A program made the translations under genes and the position numbers. From NCBI RefSeq assembly GCF_008704425.1, contig NZ_CP023696.1, forward strand, positions 2,342,501 through 2,406,500: a stretch of DNA of 64,000 nucleotides, given 5' to 3'. This DNA comes from Streptomyces fradiae ATCC 10745 = DSM 40063. Lineage in GTDB: Bacteria; Actinomycetota; Actinomycetes; Streptomycetales; Streptomycetaceae. Numbering within the stretch: the stretch's first letter is position 1; each line of letters opens with the position of its first letter. The notes beneath the pieces were generated by a model. That model searched no databases. It saw only the letters and a program-made list of their open reading frames with translations, and was not told where the DNA came from. This document shows, piece after piece, positions 30,927 through 38,433 of this stretch.

Positions 30927-32255
30927 TCAGCGGCCGAACACCGGGGCCAGGACGAGCTGGGCCGCGCCCTCCGCCACCAGGTGGGGCGTGCCGGGGGCGA
31001 GCGCGGCCGGCACCTCGGGCCCGCCGGCCAGCCGGGCGCGCTCGGCCAGGGCGGCGCCCACGCCCCGTACGAACCGCTCCGGCGCCTTCGCCACCACCCG
31101 GCCGCCCAGCAGCACCCGGTCGATGTCGAGGAGCCCGGCCAGGTTCGCGACGCCCACGCCCAGTACGCGGGCGGCCCCGTCGAGGTCGCCGCGCGCGACG
31201 GCGGCCAGGCACAGGGCCTCCAGGCAGCCGCGCCCGCCGCAGCCGCAGGGCGCGCCGTCCAGCTGTACCGTCTGGTGGCCGAACTCCCCCGCCCCCGTCC
31301 GCGCGCCCCGGTACACCGCCCCGTCCAGCACGAGCCCGGCGCCCAGCCCCGTACCGGCGTGGACGTACGCGAACGAGGACCCGCCCGGCTCCCGCAGCGC
31401 CAGGGCCAGCGCCGCCGCGTTCGTGTCCTTGTCGACCGCCACGGGCGGCACCCCGGCGCCCGCGACCGCCCCGGCGCCCTCCCCCGGCCCCGCGCCTGCG
31501 CCGCCGCCCGCCTCCGTCGCGGCGACCGCGCCCGGCGGCCCACCGCCCGGCCCCGCCCCGCCCGTCGTCGGCCCACCGCCCGTGTCCGCGCCGCCTTCCG
31601 CCCGCTTCCCGGCCACCCTCCGCCCGGCGGCCGGCCGGCCGGGCGGGGCGCCGCCCGCGACACCCGCCCCGGCGCCCTCCACGCCGCCTTCAAGGGCCTC
31701 TCCCGAGCCGGCGTCGCGCAACGCGGCGCGCAGGGCGTCGCGCAGGGGGTAGCCGTCCCAGGCGGGGAAGCCCGTCACCCGGTGCGGCACCCCGGCCACG
31801 TGGTCGAGGGGGCCGGGCATGGCCACGCCCACACCCATGAGCGTCCCGCCGCCGCGCAGCGCGGCCACCTCGGCGGCGGCCACCGCCACCACGTGCGCGG
31901 GGCCCGCGCCCAGGTCCAGCGGGCCGGTGCGCACCGCCACGGTCACGCCCGCCAGGTCGACCAGCACGGCCGTGAGCCGGTCGCGGTCCAGGTGCAGGCC
32001 CACCGCGTGGGCGGCGCCCGGGACGAGGCGCAGCAGCGTCCGGGGCTTGCCGCCCGTGGCGGGCCCGCGCCCGGCGCCGGCGACGAGGCCCTCCTCCCGC
32101 AGCCGGGCCGCGATCTTGCTGACGGCCTGTGGGGTGAGCCCCGTCCGCTCGGCGAGCTCCAGGCGGCTCACCCCGTCTCCGCCCGCCGCGCGGAGCAGGC
32201 CGAGGACACGGGCGGTGTTGTGGCTGCGGAGGCCGGAGAGGTTCACGTTCCGCAT
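30927..32255 (-). CDS. ROK-family transcriptional regulator (MarR-type HTH plus ROK domain)
   Basis: 442 residues from ATG 32255 (MRNVNLSGLRSHN). The N-terminal winged helix (VLGLLRAAGGDGVSRLELAERTGLTPQAVSKIAARLREEGL) is followed by an ROK sugar-kinase-like domain: VGLHLDRDRLTAVLVDL, VHAGTGLGAGLVLDGAVYRG, and the zinc motif GHQTVQLDGAPCGCGGRGCLEA. Between the halves of the ROK domain is a Gly/Ala-rich insert of about 90 residues, unusual for the family and probably a surface loop. It is divergent from a sugar-type oxidoreductase; the inverted repeat at 32276 is the likely operator for both. Confidence 0.85.
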   Translation of the reverse strand: MRNVNLSGLRSHNTARVLGLLRAAGGDGVSRLELAERTGLTPQAVSKIAARLREEGLVAGAGRGPATGGKPRTLLRLVPGAAHAVGLHLDRDRLTAVLVDLAGVTVAVRTGPLDLGAGPAHVVAVAAAEVAALRGGGTLMGVGVAMPGPLDHVAGVPHRVTGFPAWDGYPLRDALRAALRDAGSGEALEGGVEGAGAGVAGGAPPGRPAAGRRVAGKRAEGGADTGGGPTTGGAGPGGGPPGAVAATEAGGGAGAGPGEGAGAVAGAGVPPVAVDKDTNAAALALALREPGGSSFAYVHAGTGLGAGLVLDGAVYRGARTGAGEFGHQTVQLDGAPCGCGGRGCLEALCLAAVARGDLDGAARVLGVGVANLAGLLDIDRVLLGGRVVAKAPERFVRGVGAALAERARLAGGPEVPAALAPGTPHLVAEGAAQLVLAPVFGR

Positions 32256-32275
32256 TGTGCGGGCGGCGCTTGCGG

Positions 32276-32295
32276 TAACGCAACAGCGTTGCTTA
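32276..32295. promoter_or_regulatory. probable ROK operator, GCAAC-AGC-GTTGC core
   Basis: Inverted repeat TAACGCAAC-AGC-GTTGCTTA in the 50-bp divergent gap between the ROK regulator (start 32255) and the oxidoreductase (start 32306). The core arms are perfect; one base is unpaired in the outer arm. Binding here would cover both promoters. Confidence 0.6.
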
Positions 32296-32305
32296 AGTGG
32301 CACGC

Positions 32306-33595
32306 ATGACCACTCCTCCCCCGGCACCCGCACCCGCGCCCGACTCCCCGGCCGCCCCGGCCGCCCCGATCACCCCGGCCGCCCCGATCACCCCGGCCGC
32401 CCCGATCACCCCGGCCGCCCCGGTCTCCCGGACGACAGCGGACGCCCCGGTCCCGGCCCCCGTCCCGGACCTTGCCCCGGCCCCCACGCCGTCGGCCGGC
32501 CACCCCACCCCCGTCGCGTCCGCGCCGGCCCCCGTGCGGGTGGGTCTGGTCGGCTACGGCCTCGCGGGGTCGGTGTTCCACGCGCCGCTGATCGCCGCGA
32601 CCCCCGGCCTGGTGCTCGACACGGTCGTGACGTCGAACGCCGAGCGGCGGGAGCAGGCCCGCGCCGAGTTCCCGGACGTGCGGTTCGCCGCGTCGCCGGA
32701 CGAGCTGTGGGCGCGGGCGCACGAGCTGGACCTGGTCGTCGTCGCGTCGCCGAACAAGACGCACGTGCCCCTCGCGACGGCCGCGCTCCGGGCCGGGCTG
32801 CCGGTCGTCGTGGACAAGCCGGTGGCGGGTACGGCGGCCGAGGCGCGGGCCCTCGGGGCGCTGGCGCGGGAGGCGGGCCTGCTGTTCTCGGTGTTCCAGA
32901 ACCGCCGCTGGGACAGCGACTTCCTGACCCTGCGCGCCCTGCTGGAGCGCGGCGAGCTGGGCGCCGTACGGCGGTTCGAGTCCCGGTTCGAGCGGTGGCG
33001 GCCCCTGCCGAAGGGCGGCTGGCGCGAGTCGGGCGCCCCGGAGGAGATCGGCGGGCTCCTGTACGACCTGGGCAGCCATGTGGTGGACCAGGCGCTGGCG
33101 CTGTTCGGCCCGGCGGTGCGGGTGTACGCGGAGGTGGACGTGCGGCGGCCGGGTGCCGAGGCGGACGACGACACGTTCGTCGCGGTCACCCACGCGGGCG
33201 GGGTGCGCTCGCACCTGTACGTCAGCGCGACGGCGCCGCAGCTCGGCCCGCGCTTCCGGGTGCTGGGCGAGCGGGCCGGGTTCGTGAAGTACGGTCTCGA
33301 CCCGCAGGAGGCCGCGCTGCGGGCGGGGGCCCGGCCGGCCGCCGGGGAGCCGTGGGGCGTGGAGCCCGAGGAGCTGTGGGGCAGGGTCGGCGCGGGCGAG
33401 TCTCCGGTGACGGGCGGCGGGCGGCCGGTGCCGTCGCTGCCGGGCGCCTACCCGGCGTACTACGCGGCGGTGGCGGCGGCCCTGCGCGACGGTACGGCCC
33501 CGCCGGTCACCGCCGAGGAGGCCGCGGCGGCGCTGGACGTCCTGGAGGCGGCACGGCGCTCGGCGCAGGAGGGCGTGGCGGTGGACCTGGTCTGA
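32306..33595 (+). CDS. Gfo/Idh/MocA-family NAD(P)-dependent oxidoreductase
   Basis: 429 residues from ATG 32306 (GTG 32297 is possible; neither has a clear ribosome site). The first 75 residues are Pro/Ala-rich, including three copies of an 18-bp DNA repeat encoding ITPAAP. Rossmann motif VGLVGYGLAGSVFH, then VVVASPNKTHVPLA, the catalytic-region VVDKPVAGT with the conserved DKP lysine, and FQNRRWDSDF follow. Oxidises or reduces a sugar or inositol-like substrate. Likely repressed by the divergent ROK protein. Confidence 0.88.
   Translation: MTTPPPAPAPAPDSPAAPAAPITPAAPITPAAPITPAAPVSRTTADAPVPAPVPDLAPAPTPSAGHPTPVASAPAPVRVGLVGYGLAGSVFHAPLIAATPGLVLDTVVTSNAERREQARAEFPDVRFAASPDELWARAHELDLVVVASPNKTHVPLATAALRAGLPVVVDKPVAGTAAEARALGALAREAGLLFSVFQNRRWDSDFLTLRALLERGELGAVRRFESRFERWRPLPKGGWRESGAPEEIGGLLYDLGSHVVDQALALFGPAVRVYAEVDVRRPGAEADDDTFVAVTHAGGVRSHLYVSATAPQLGPRFRVLGERAGFVKYGLDPQEAALRAGARPAAGEPWGVEPEELWGRVGAGESPVTGGGRPVPSLPGAYPAYYAAVAAALRDGTAPPVTAEEAAAALDVLEAARRSAQEGVAVDLV
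32368..32421 (+). repeat. three exact 18-bp tandem units inside the oxidoreductase gene
   Basis: Unit GATCACCCCGGCCGCCCC, three copies, in the low-complexity leader of the Gfo/Idh/MocA protein; adds ITPAAP units in frame. Confidence 0.9.
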
Positions 33596-33896
33596 AGGCC
33601 GGGCCGGGCCCGGCGGGCGTACCGGGCCCGGCGGGCCGGGGCGGGGCGGGTGAGCCGCCGGGCACGGCGGGCGGCGGGCGGCGACCGCGCGGGACGAGGG
33701 CCGTACCCCCGCCCCTCCGGCACGGGACCGCGCCCTCCCGGACGGGGACGTCGCGGGCCGGGCCGCACGCCCGTGCCGATCAGGCCGCACGGTCACCCCG
33801 GCCGGCCCGACCGTCGTACGGCCGCCGCCCCCGGGAGGGCGACCGGTCCGGCCGCCGGGGCGCCGGCACCGGCGTCGCGCGCGCGGCCCCGGTGGC
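33596..33896. other. GC-rich gap between convergent genes, nothing recognised
   Basis: 301 bp of GC-rich sequence with local repeats such as GGGCCCGGCGGGC near 33600-33650 that could fold as a terminator. No gene is supported. Confidence 0.6.
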
Positions 33897-34601
33897 TCAG
33901 CCCGACGCCCTGGCCGGCCCCGGCGGCCGGCGGTCGGCTCCCCCGGCGGCCGGGCGGTGCAGCACGGCGCGCTCGGCCGCGGTCCAGGTGGTGCTGGTGA
34001 CCACGTACAGCGCGGCGGCCAGCGGCACGACGGCGACGGTCACGAGCGTCGCGAACGGCATCAGCGGCAGCAGCCGGGACATCGCGCCCATGCCGGGCAC
34101 CGCCGGCTCCGCGCCCAGGGCGCCCATCTGCGTACGGGTGGTGCGGTAGGTGTACGTGGCGACGGCGGCCACCAGCGCGAACAGCGCCCCGTACACCAGC
34201 CCGGCCTGCCCCAGCACCCCGCCGTGCGCGAGGGCGTCCGCCCACCGGCCGCCGAGCGGCGCGCCCAGCAGGGCGTGGCCGGACAGCTCGTCGCGGGAGA
34301 ACAGGTGGTACAGCAGGAAGAAGACCGGCACCTGGAGCAGTCCGGGCAGGCACCCGGCGAGCGGTGAGACGTTCTCGCGCGCGTGCAGGTCGAGCACGGC
34401 CCGCTGGAGGCGGTCCGGGTCCTTGGCGTACCGCTTGCGCAGGGCCGCCACCCGCGGTGCGAGGCGGGCGCGCTCCCGCTGGCCGCGCGCGGCGGCGACG
34501 GCGAGCGGGAGGAGCGCGGTGCGGACGAGGACGGTGAGGAGGACGATCGCGGCGGGGGCCGGGACGATCCCGGAGAGCCACGTGAAGAAGGCCACGAGCA
34601 T
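33897..34601 (-). CDS. YidC/Oxa1/Alb3-family membrane insertase, short paralogue
   Basis: 234 residues from ATG 34601 (TTG 34607 has slightly better spacing from AGAGG). Five membrane segments are visible, starting AFFTWLSGIVPAPAAIVLLTVLVRTALLPLAV. The cytoplasmic loop ARLAPRVAALRKRYAKDPDRLQRAVLDLHAREN and SPLAGCLPGLLQVPVFFLLYHLF are family signatures, with the conserved membrane arginine in VRTALLPL. It is shorter than the main actinobacterial YidC and lies away from rnpA/rpmH, so it is a second copy. Co-directional with the DUF6412 gene upstream. Confidence 0.85.
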   Translation of the reverse strand: MLVAFFTWLSGIVPAPAAIVLLTVLVRTALLPLAVAAARGQRERARLAPRVAALRKRYAKDPDRLQRAVLDLHARENVSPLAGCLPGLLQVPVFFLLYHLFSRDELSGHALLGAPLGGRWADALAHGGVLGQAGLVYGALFALVAAVATYTYRTTRTQMGALGAEPAVPGMGAMSRLLPLMPFATLVTVAVVPLAAALYVVTSTTWTAAERAVLHRPAAGGADRRPPGPARASG

Positions 34602-35020
34602 GGACAAGGGGAACCTCTGAGTCGTCGCGCCGCCCTGAGGGCGGCGAATCCGGAGTGGTGGTCGGCACACGGAGGGGCGGCGAGGCGGTACGGGCGCGGA
34701 AGGGCCCGCGGCACCCGGAATCCGACGCACGGGCCGGAGAGCACCGGGCCACCCGAGGGCCCTCGGGGCTGCCCGCAGCCCGGACTCAGGCCCCCGGGGG
34801 CGGCCTTCGGGCCGGAGAAGACCCGGACCCCCCTGGGACCCGGACGGCACCCCGGACACGCCCCCTACGGGACCGGCAGCCGCACCGGAGCGTCCGCCCG
34901 CATGCGCCCGCGCACGGCCGCGTACGCCCGCGCACGGGACGTACCGCGGACGGGACGCGCGCGCCGCGAGGACGGAGCCGGCCGCAACGGCCGCCGAGAG
35001 GTCACCGGAGGCCGGCCGGA
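34602..35020. other. gap between YidC-like and DUF6412 genes, first part
   Basis: About 420 bp without a supported gene. It contains loosely repeated GCGCCCGCGCACG sequence near 34900-34950 and a region rich in GGCCCGGG. It is followed by the 19-bp repeat array. Confidence 0.6.
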
Positions 35021-35195
35021 AAGCCCAGGCCCGGTCAGGAAGCCCAGACCCGGCCAGGCAGCGCAGAGCCGGTCAGGAAGCCCAGACCCGGTCAGGTAGA
35101 GCTGTCCCGGTCAGGAAGCCCAGACCCGGCCAGGCAGCGCAGAGCCGGTCAGGCAGCGCAGAGCCGGTCAGGTAGGTGGCGCTGTCCCGGTCAGG
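35021..35195. repeat. tandem array of 19-bp units
   Basis: Eight contiguous 19-bp units (35021-35172) of three types: AAGCCCAGACCCGGYCAGG, CAGCGCAGAGCCGGTCAGG and TAGAGCTGTCCCGGTCAGG, all ending in CCGGYCAGG, plus a final 23-bp variant (35173-35195). The last unit supplies the stop codon of the DUF6412 gene. 19 is not a multiple of three, so this is not a coding repeat. There are no spacers, so it is not CRISPR. Confidence 0.95.
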
Positions 35196-35484
35196 ATGCC
35201 GGGGCCGCGATCGCCGCCGAGGCGCGGCGTCCGGGGGCGCGGGGGCGGCGGCGGCCGGGGGCGTCGGGGTCGCGCTGCGGCAGGAACGCCGTACGCCGGT
35301 CCCGCTCGCGCAGGGCGGTGCGCACCCGCGTGGACGGCACGGAGGGGACGGCGCGGGCACTGACGACGGCGCAGGCGACGAGCGCGGCGGCGGCGAGCGC
35401 CACGGCGGAGAGGGAGGGCCCGTCCGCGAGGAGGACGACGGCGAGCAGGAGCGGCAGCAGCAGGCGCAGGAACGTCCCGTACAC
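35191..35484 (-). CDS. small membrane protein, DUF6412 type
   Basis: 97 residues starting MYGTFLRLLLPLLLAVVLLADG. Two membrane helices (residues 5-20 and about 26-45, LSAVALAAAALVACAVVSA) are followed by a basic tail (RVRTALRERDRRTAFLPQRDPDAPGRRRP). This pattern matches small actinomycete proteins commonly found next to a YidC paralogue, as here. A partner or assembly role with the insertase is inferred from position only. Confidence 0.7.
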   Translation of the reverse strand: MYGTFLRLLLPLLLAVVLLADGPSLSAVALAAAALVACAVVSARAVPSVPSTRVRTALRERDRRTAFLPQRDPDAPGRRRPRAPGRRASAAIAAPAS

Positions 35485-35702
35485 GTGCTTCCCCCTTCCC
35501 GGAGACTTGCCGAGGACCTTCCCGAAGACCTGCCCGGGACCTGCCCGGGACCTTCCGGAGGCCGTCCGACGGCCGGCCGATGGCCCTTCCGCCCCTCACC
35601 GTACCGGAGTTCGCCCGGCGGACGGTGGTGCGGTCCCGCGTTCGCGGCACGTCCGTCCACAAGCCCACCGGAGGCGGGACGCACAGCAGTACGGTGGTGG
35701 GC

Positions 35703-36719
35703 ATGCGCCTCGACACGCCTGCTGACCACACCAACGAAGCCGAGCGCCTGCTGCGCACCGCGGAGCAGTACCCGGGGGACCGGGAGCCGCTGCTCCTGCG
35801 GGCGGCCGCGCACCTGGAGCTGGCCGGTGACCGCGCCCGCGCGACGGCCCTGTACGACACGCTGCTGTCCACGCCCCCGGAGCCGGAGAGCCCGCACCTG
35901 GTGCGGGCGCTGAAGGCGGCGAACCTGTGGGAGTACGGGCACGAGGCGGAGGCCCGCGCCATCCTGGACGGGCTGCGGGCGGCGGTTCCGTCGGACGCGG
36001 CGGCCTGGGAGATCGCCGGGGAGACGCTGGAGGCGCACGACGAACTGGAGGCGTCGGAGGAGACGTTCACGGCGGCGGCGCGGGCGCTGGTGCCGCTGCC
36101 CCACGAGCAGGAGGTGCCGTACGCGGCGCAGTCGCTGCTCATGTCCCGGCACCGGGTGCGGCGCCTGCTGGCGCGGGGACACGACGACTGGGACGTGCTG
36201 GCGGACCGGCTGCACACGGGCGCGGTGCCGCTGGACGAGCTGCACGACCCGAACCGGACCTGGGCGCTGGGCTCGTCGGACCCGGCGGAGCTCCGGGCGG
36301 AGATCACCCGCCTGCGCAGCGAGCTGGGCGCGTACCGGACGGCGCTGTCCCGCCCGTTCCCGGTCGCCGTGCTGCTGTGGCCGCGCGAGGAGCTGGCCGA
36401 GCTGCTGGCGGCCTACCCGGAGCTGGAGGCCGAGTACCCGACGCACGAGGCGCACCTGACGGACCTGGAGGCGTCGCTGCGCGAACTGGCCGCGGCCGGC
36501 ACGCCGAACCTGGGCGTCGTGCGCGGCACGGTCCCCTCCTACGAGGCGTTCGCGGCGTCCGAGGGGGCGTCGCCGTCCGACGCGGAGCTGCTCCCCCAGT
36601 ACGCCACGACCCTCGCCGCGCGGGGCCGCGCCCTCCCCTGGCCCCCGCCCCGCACCTCGCCCTGCTGGTGCGGCTCGACGGCCCCCTACGCCGACTGCCA
36701 CGGCAAGGCCGAGCTGTAG
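35703..36719 (+). CDS. TPR-like protein with C-terminal SEC-C zinc motif
   Basis: 338 residues from ATG 35703; the frame is open back to 35580 but the upstream residues are atypical. The N-terminal half is TPR-like (EAERLLRTAEQYPGDREPLLLRAAAHLELAGDRARATALYD). The C-terminus SPCWCGSTAPYADCHGK has the CxC...CH arrangement of the SEC-C motif that binds zinc in SecA tails and many small adaptor proteins. Role unknown; protein interaction or ribosome/secretion adaptor are possible. Confidence 0.8.
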   Translation: MRLDTPADHTNEAERLLRTAEQYPGDREPLLLRAAAHLELAGDRARATALYDTLLSTPPEPESPHLVRALKAANLWEYGHEAEARAILDGLRAAVPSDAAAWEIAGETLEAHDELEASEETFTAAARALVPLPHEQEVPYAAQSLLMSRHRVRRLLARGHDDWDVLADRLHTGAVPLDELHDPNRTWALGSSDPAELRAEITRLRSELGAYRTALSRPFPVAVLLWPREELAELLAAYPELEAEYPTHEAHLTDLEASLRELAAAGTPNLGVVRGTVPSYEAFAASEGASPSDAELLPQYATTLAARGRALPWPPPRTSPCWCGSTAPYADCHGKAEL

Positions 36720-36912
36720 GGCGCGCGCCCGGGTGCGGCGCCCGAGGCGCGACCGGGCACGCGGGGCGACCGGGTGACGCACCGTCACCCGTACACACGT
36801 TCACCTGTTCTCCATGATTGCGGTGCAGTAGTTTCACCTTGCACCACCGCCGGCTGGCTCGACCGTCCCCCCACGCATCCCCAGTCCCGTGTGCGCGAGG
36901 GAGACGTGTGCC

Positions 36913-37476
36913 ATGAGCAATCCGTACGAGCCCCACCAGTCCTACCAGCCCCACCAGCCCTACCAGTCCCACCCCGTTCCGCCGCCCGCCGCGCCCGCGT
37001 CCGGCGCGGCGGCGCAGCGGCCGCTGTATCGCATGAAGCGGGTGTGGGCCGGCGGGGTGCTCCTCCTGCTGATCGGCACCGGCTGCGGCGCGATGGGCGC
37101 CGGGGACGGCACCGAGCCGGCGGCCAAGGCGGCCCCGGCCGCCACGGTGACCGCCACCGTCACGGCCTCGCCCTCCGCCTCCGCGGCCCCCGCGCCCGCG
37201 GTCACCGTCACCACCACGGCGACGGCGACGGCGACGGCGACCGTGGAGACGACGGCCACCGTGACCGCGACGGCCACGGTGACGCGCCGGGCGGCCTCGT
37301 CGAGCGACGACGGCGGCTCCGGCGACTCGGGGGGCGGCTCGTCCGGCGGCGGCAGCACCTACTACGCGAACTGCTCGGCCGCCAGGGCGGCGGGCGCCGC
37401 CCCCGTCCGCGCGGGCGACCCCGGCTACGGCCGCCACCTGGACCGGGACGGCGACGGCGTCGGCTGCGAGGGCTGA
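36913..37476 (+). CDS. excalibur calcium-binding domain protein
   Basis: 187 residues from ATG 36913, preceded by GAGGGAGA. The N-terminus repeats PHQ(S/P)YQ; a membrane segment with lipobox-like end follows (GGVLLLLIGTGCG). Then come about 75 Thr/Val/Ala residues (TVTATVT-type repeats). The C-terminal domain YYANCSAARAAGAAPVRAGDPGYGRHLDRDGDGVGCE is an excalibur domain with the DxDxDG loop that binds calcium and two framing cysteines. Likely exported and tethered at the surface. Confidence 0.88.
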   Translation: MSNPYEPHQSYQPHQPYQSHPVPPPAAPASGAAAQRPLYRMKRVWAGGVLLLLIGTGCGAMGAGDGTEPAAKAAPAATVTATVTASPSASAAPAPAVTVTTTATATATATVETTATVTATATVTRRAASSSDDGGSGDSGGGSSGGGSTYYANCSAARAAGAAPVRAGDPGYGRHLDRDGDGVGCEG

Positions 37477-37695
37477 CCCGGCCGCCGGCTTCCCCGCGGC
37501 CACCCGCCTCCGGCCCGCCCCGCGCCGGCGGCCCGGCACCCCGCCCCGCGCCCGGCTCCGCGCCCGGCTCCGGACACGCGTCCGCCCCGGTGACCCGGCG
37601 AGGCGGCCTTCCGGGGGCCGAGGCGGGCGGTCGGGGGCGCCGGGGCGGGGCGGGTTAGCCTCGGGGTGTCGTCGATGTGGCAGGAGGGTTCTCGT

Positions 37696-38007
37696 ATGGG
37701 CAGGGTTCCGGTGGCCGTGGTGGCCGCGGGCGGGCTGATCGGCGGTTACGGCGTCGCGCGGTGGACCGGGAAGCGGCCGCTCGGCGGTGTGGCGCTGGCC
37801 GCCGCCGGCGCCGTGGCCGCGCGGGAGTGGCGGCGGCGCGGCGGGAACGCCGCGGCGGCCGGGCTGAGCGCCGCGTACGTGGCCGCGTTCGCCGGGTCGC
37901 ACCCGCTGGCGAAGAAGGTCGGCGCCTGGCCGGCCGTGTTCTCGGTCGCCGGGGGCATGGCCGCGGCGTCCTGGGCGGTCACCCGCCGGGAGCGGACCGG
38001 CGCCTGA
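37696..38007 (+). CDS. small membrane protein of unknown function
   Basis: 103 residues from ATG 37696, with GGAGGG upstream. Several weak hydrophobic stretches (VPVAVVAAGGLIGGYGVA; VALAAAGAVAA; AAGLSAAYVAAFAG; AVFSVAGGMAAASWAV) alternate with basic turns. No family recognised. Confidence 0.7.
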   Translation: MGRVPVAVVAAGGLIGGYGVARWTGKRPLGGVALAAAGAVAAREWRRRGGNAAAAGLSAAYVAAFAGSHPLAKKVGAWPAVFSVAGGMAAASWAVTRRERTGA

Positions 38008-38433
38008 GCGGTGGCCCCCCGGCGTCGTGGCGCCGGGGCGGGTGGACGACGTCGTCCCGGCCTCGGCGCCCCGGGCCCAGGCGTCACGGCCTCATGGGCC
38101 CGGCGTCACGAGCCCCGGAGCGCAGGCCCGGAGCGCAGGCCCGGAGTGCAGGCCCGGAGTGCAGGCCCCGGAGCAGGCCCTGACGCCGTGGGGCGCGCCG
38201 CCATCCCGGCCCGGCCGTGGCGCGCGCCGCCAGGACGCCCTGGGGCGGGGTCGGCGTCCGGCCGGACCCCCGCCCCACGCCCGGCCGGAATCACCCCCGC
38301 CCCACGCCCGGCCGGACCCCCGCCCCACCCCGGCCGGGCGTCGGCCCGCCCGCGCCCCACGGCCGGACCGAGGGCGGCCGACCGGCTCCCGCGCCCGCCG
38401 CCGGGCCGGGGCCCGGCGGGCCCCGCGGTCACC
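38008..38433. other. GC-rich gap with tandem repeats
   Basis: 426 bp. Contains the 13-bp array at 38114-38165 and, at about 38260-38330, near-repeats built on CCCCGCCCCACGCCCGGCCGG. Both are in a gap between convergent genes. No gene supported. Confidence 0.65.
38114..38165. repeat. four tandem 13-bp units (CCCGGAGYGCAGG)
   Basis: Units at 38114-38126, 38127-38139, 38140-38152 and 38153-38165; the first two have C and the last two T at position eight. Confidence 0.92.

Noticed and set aside
35021..35195. CRISPR-like array
   Set aside because: Units are contiguous with no spacers and no cas genes are present; it is a plain tandem repeat.
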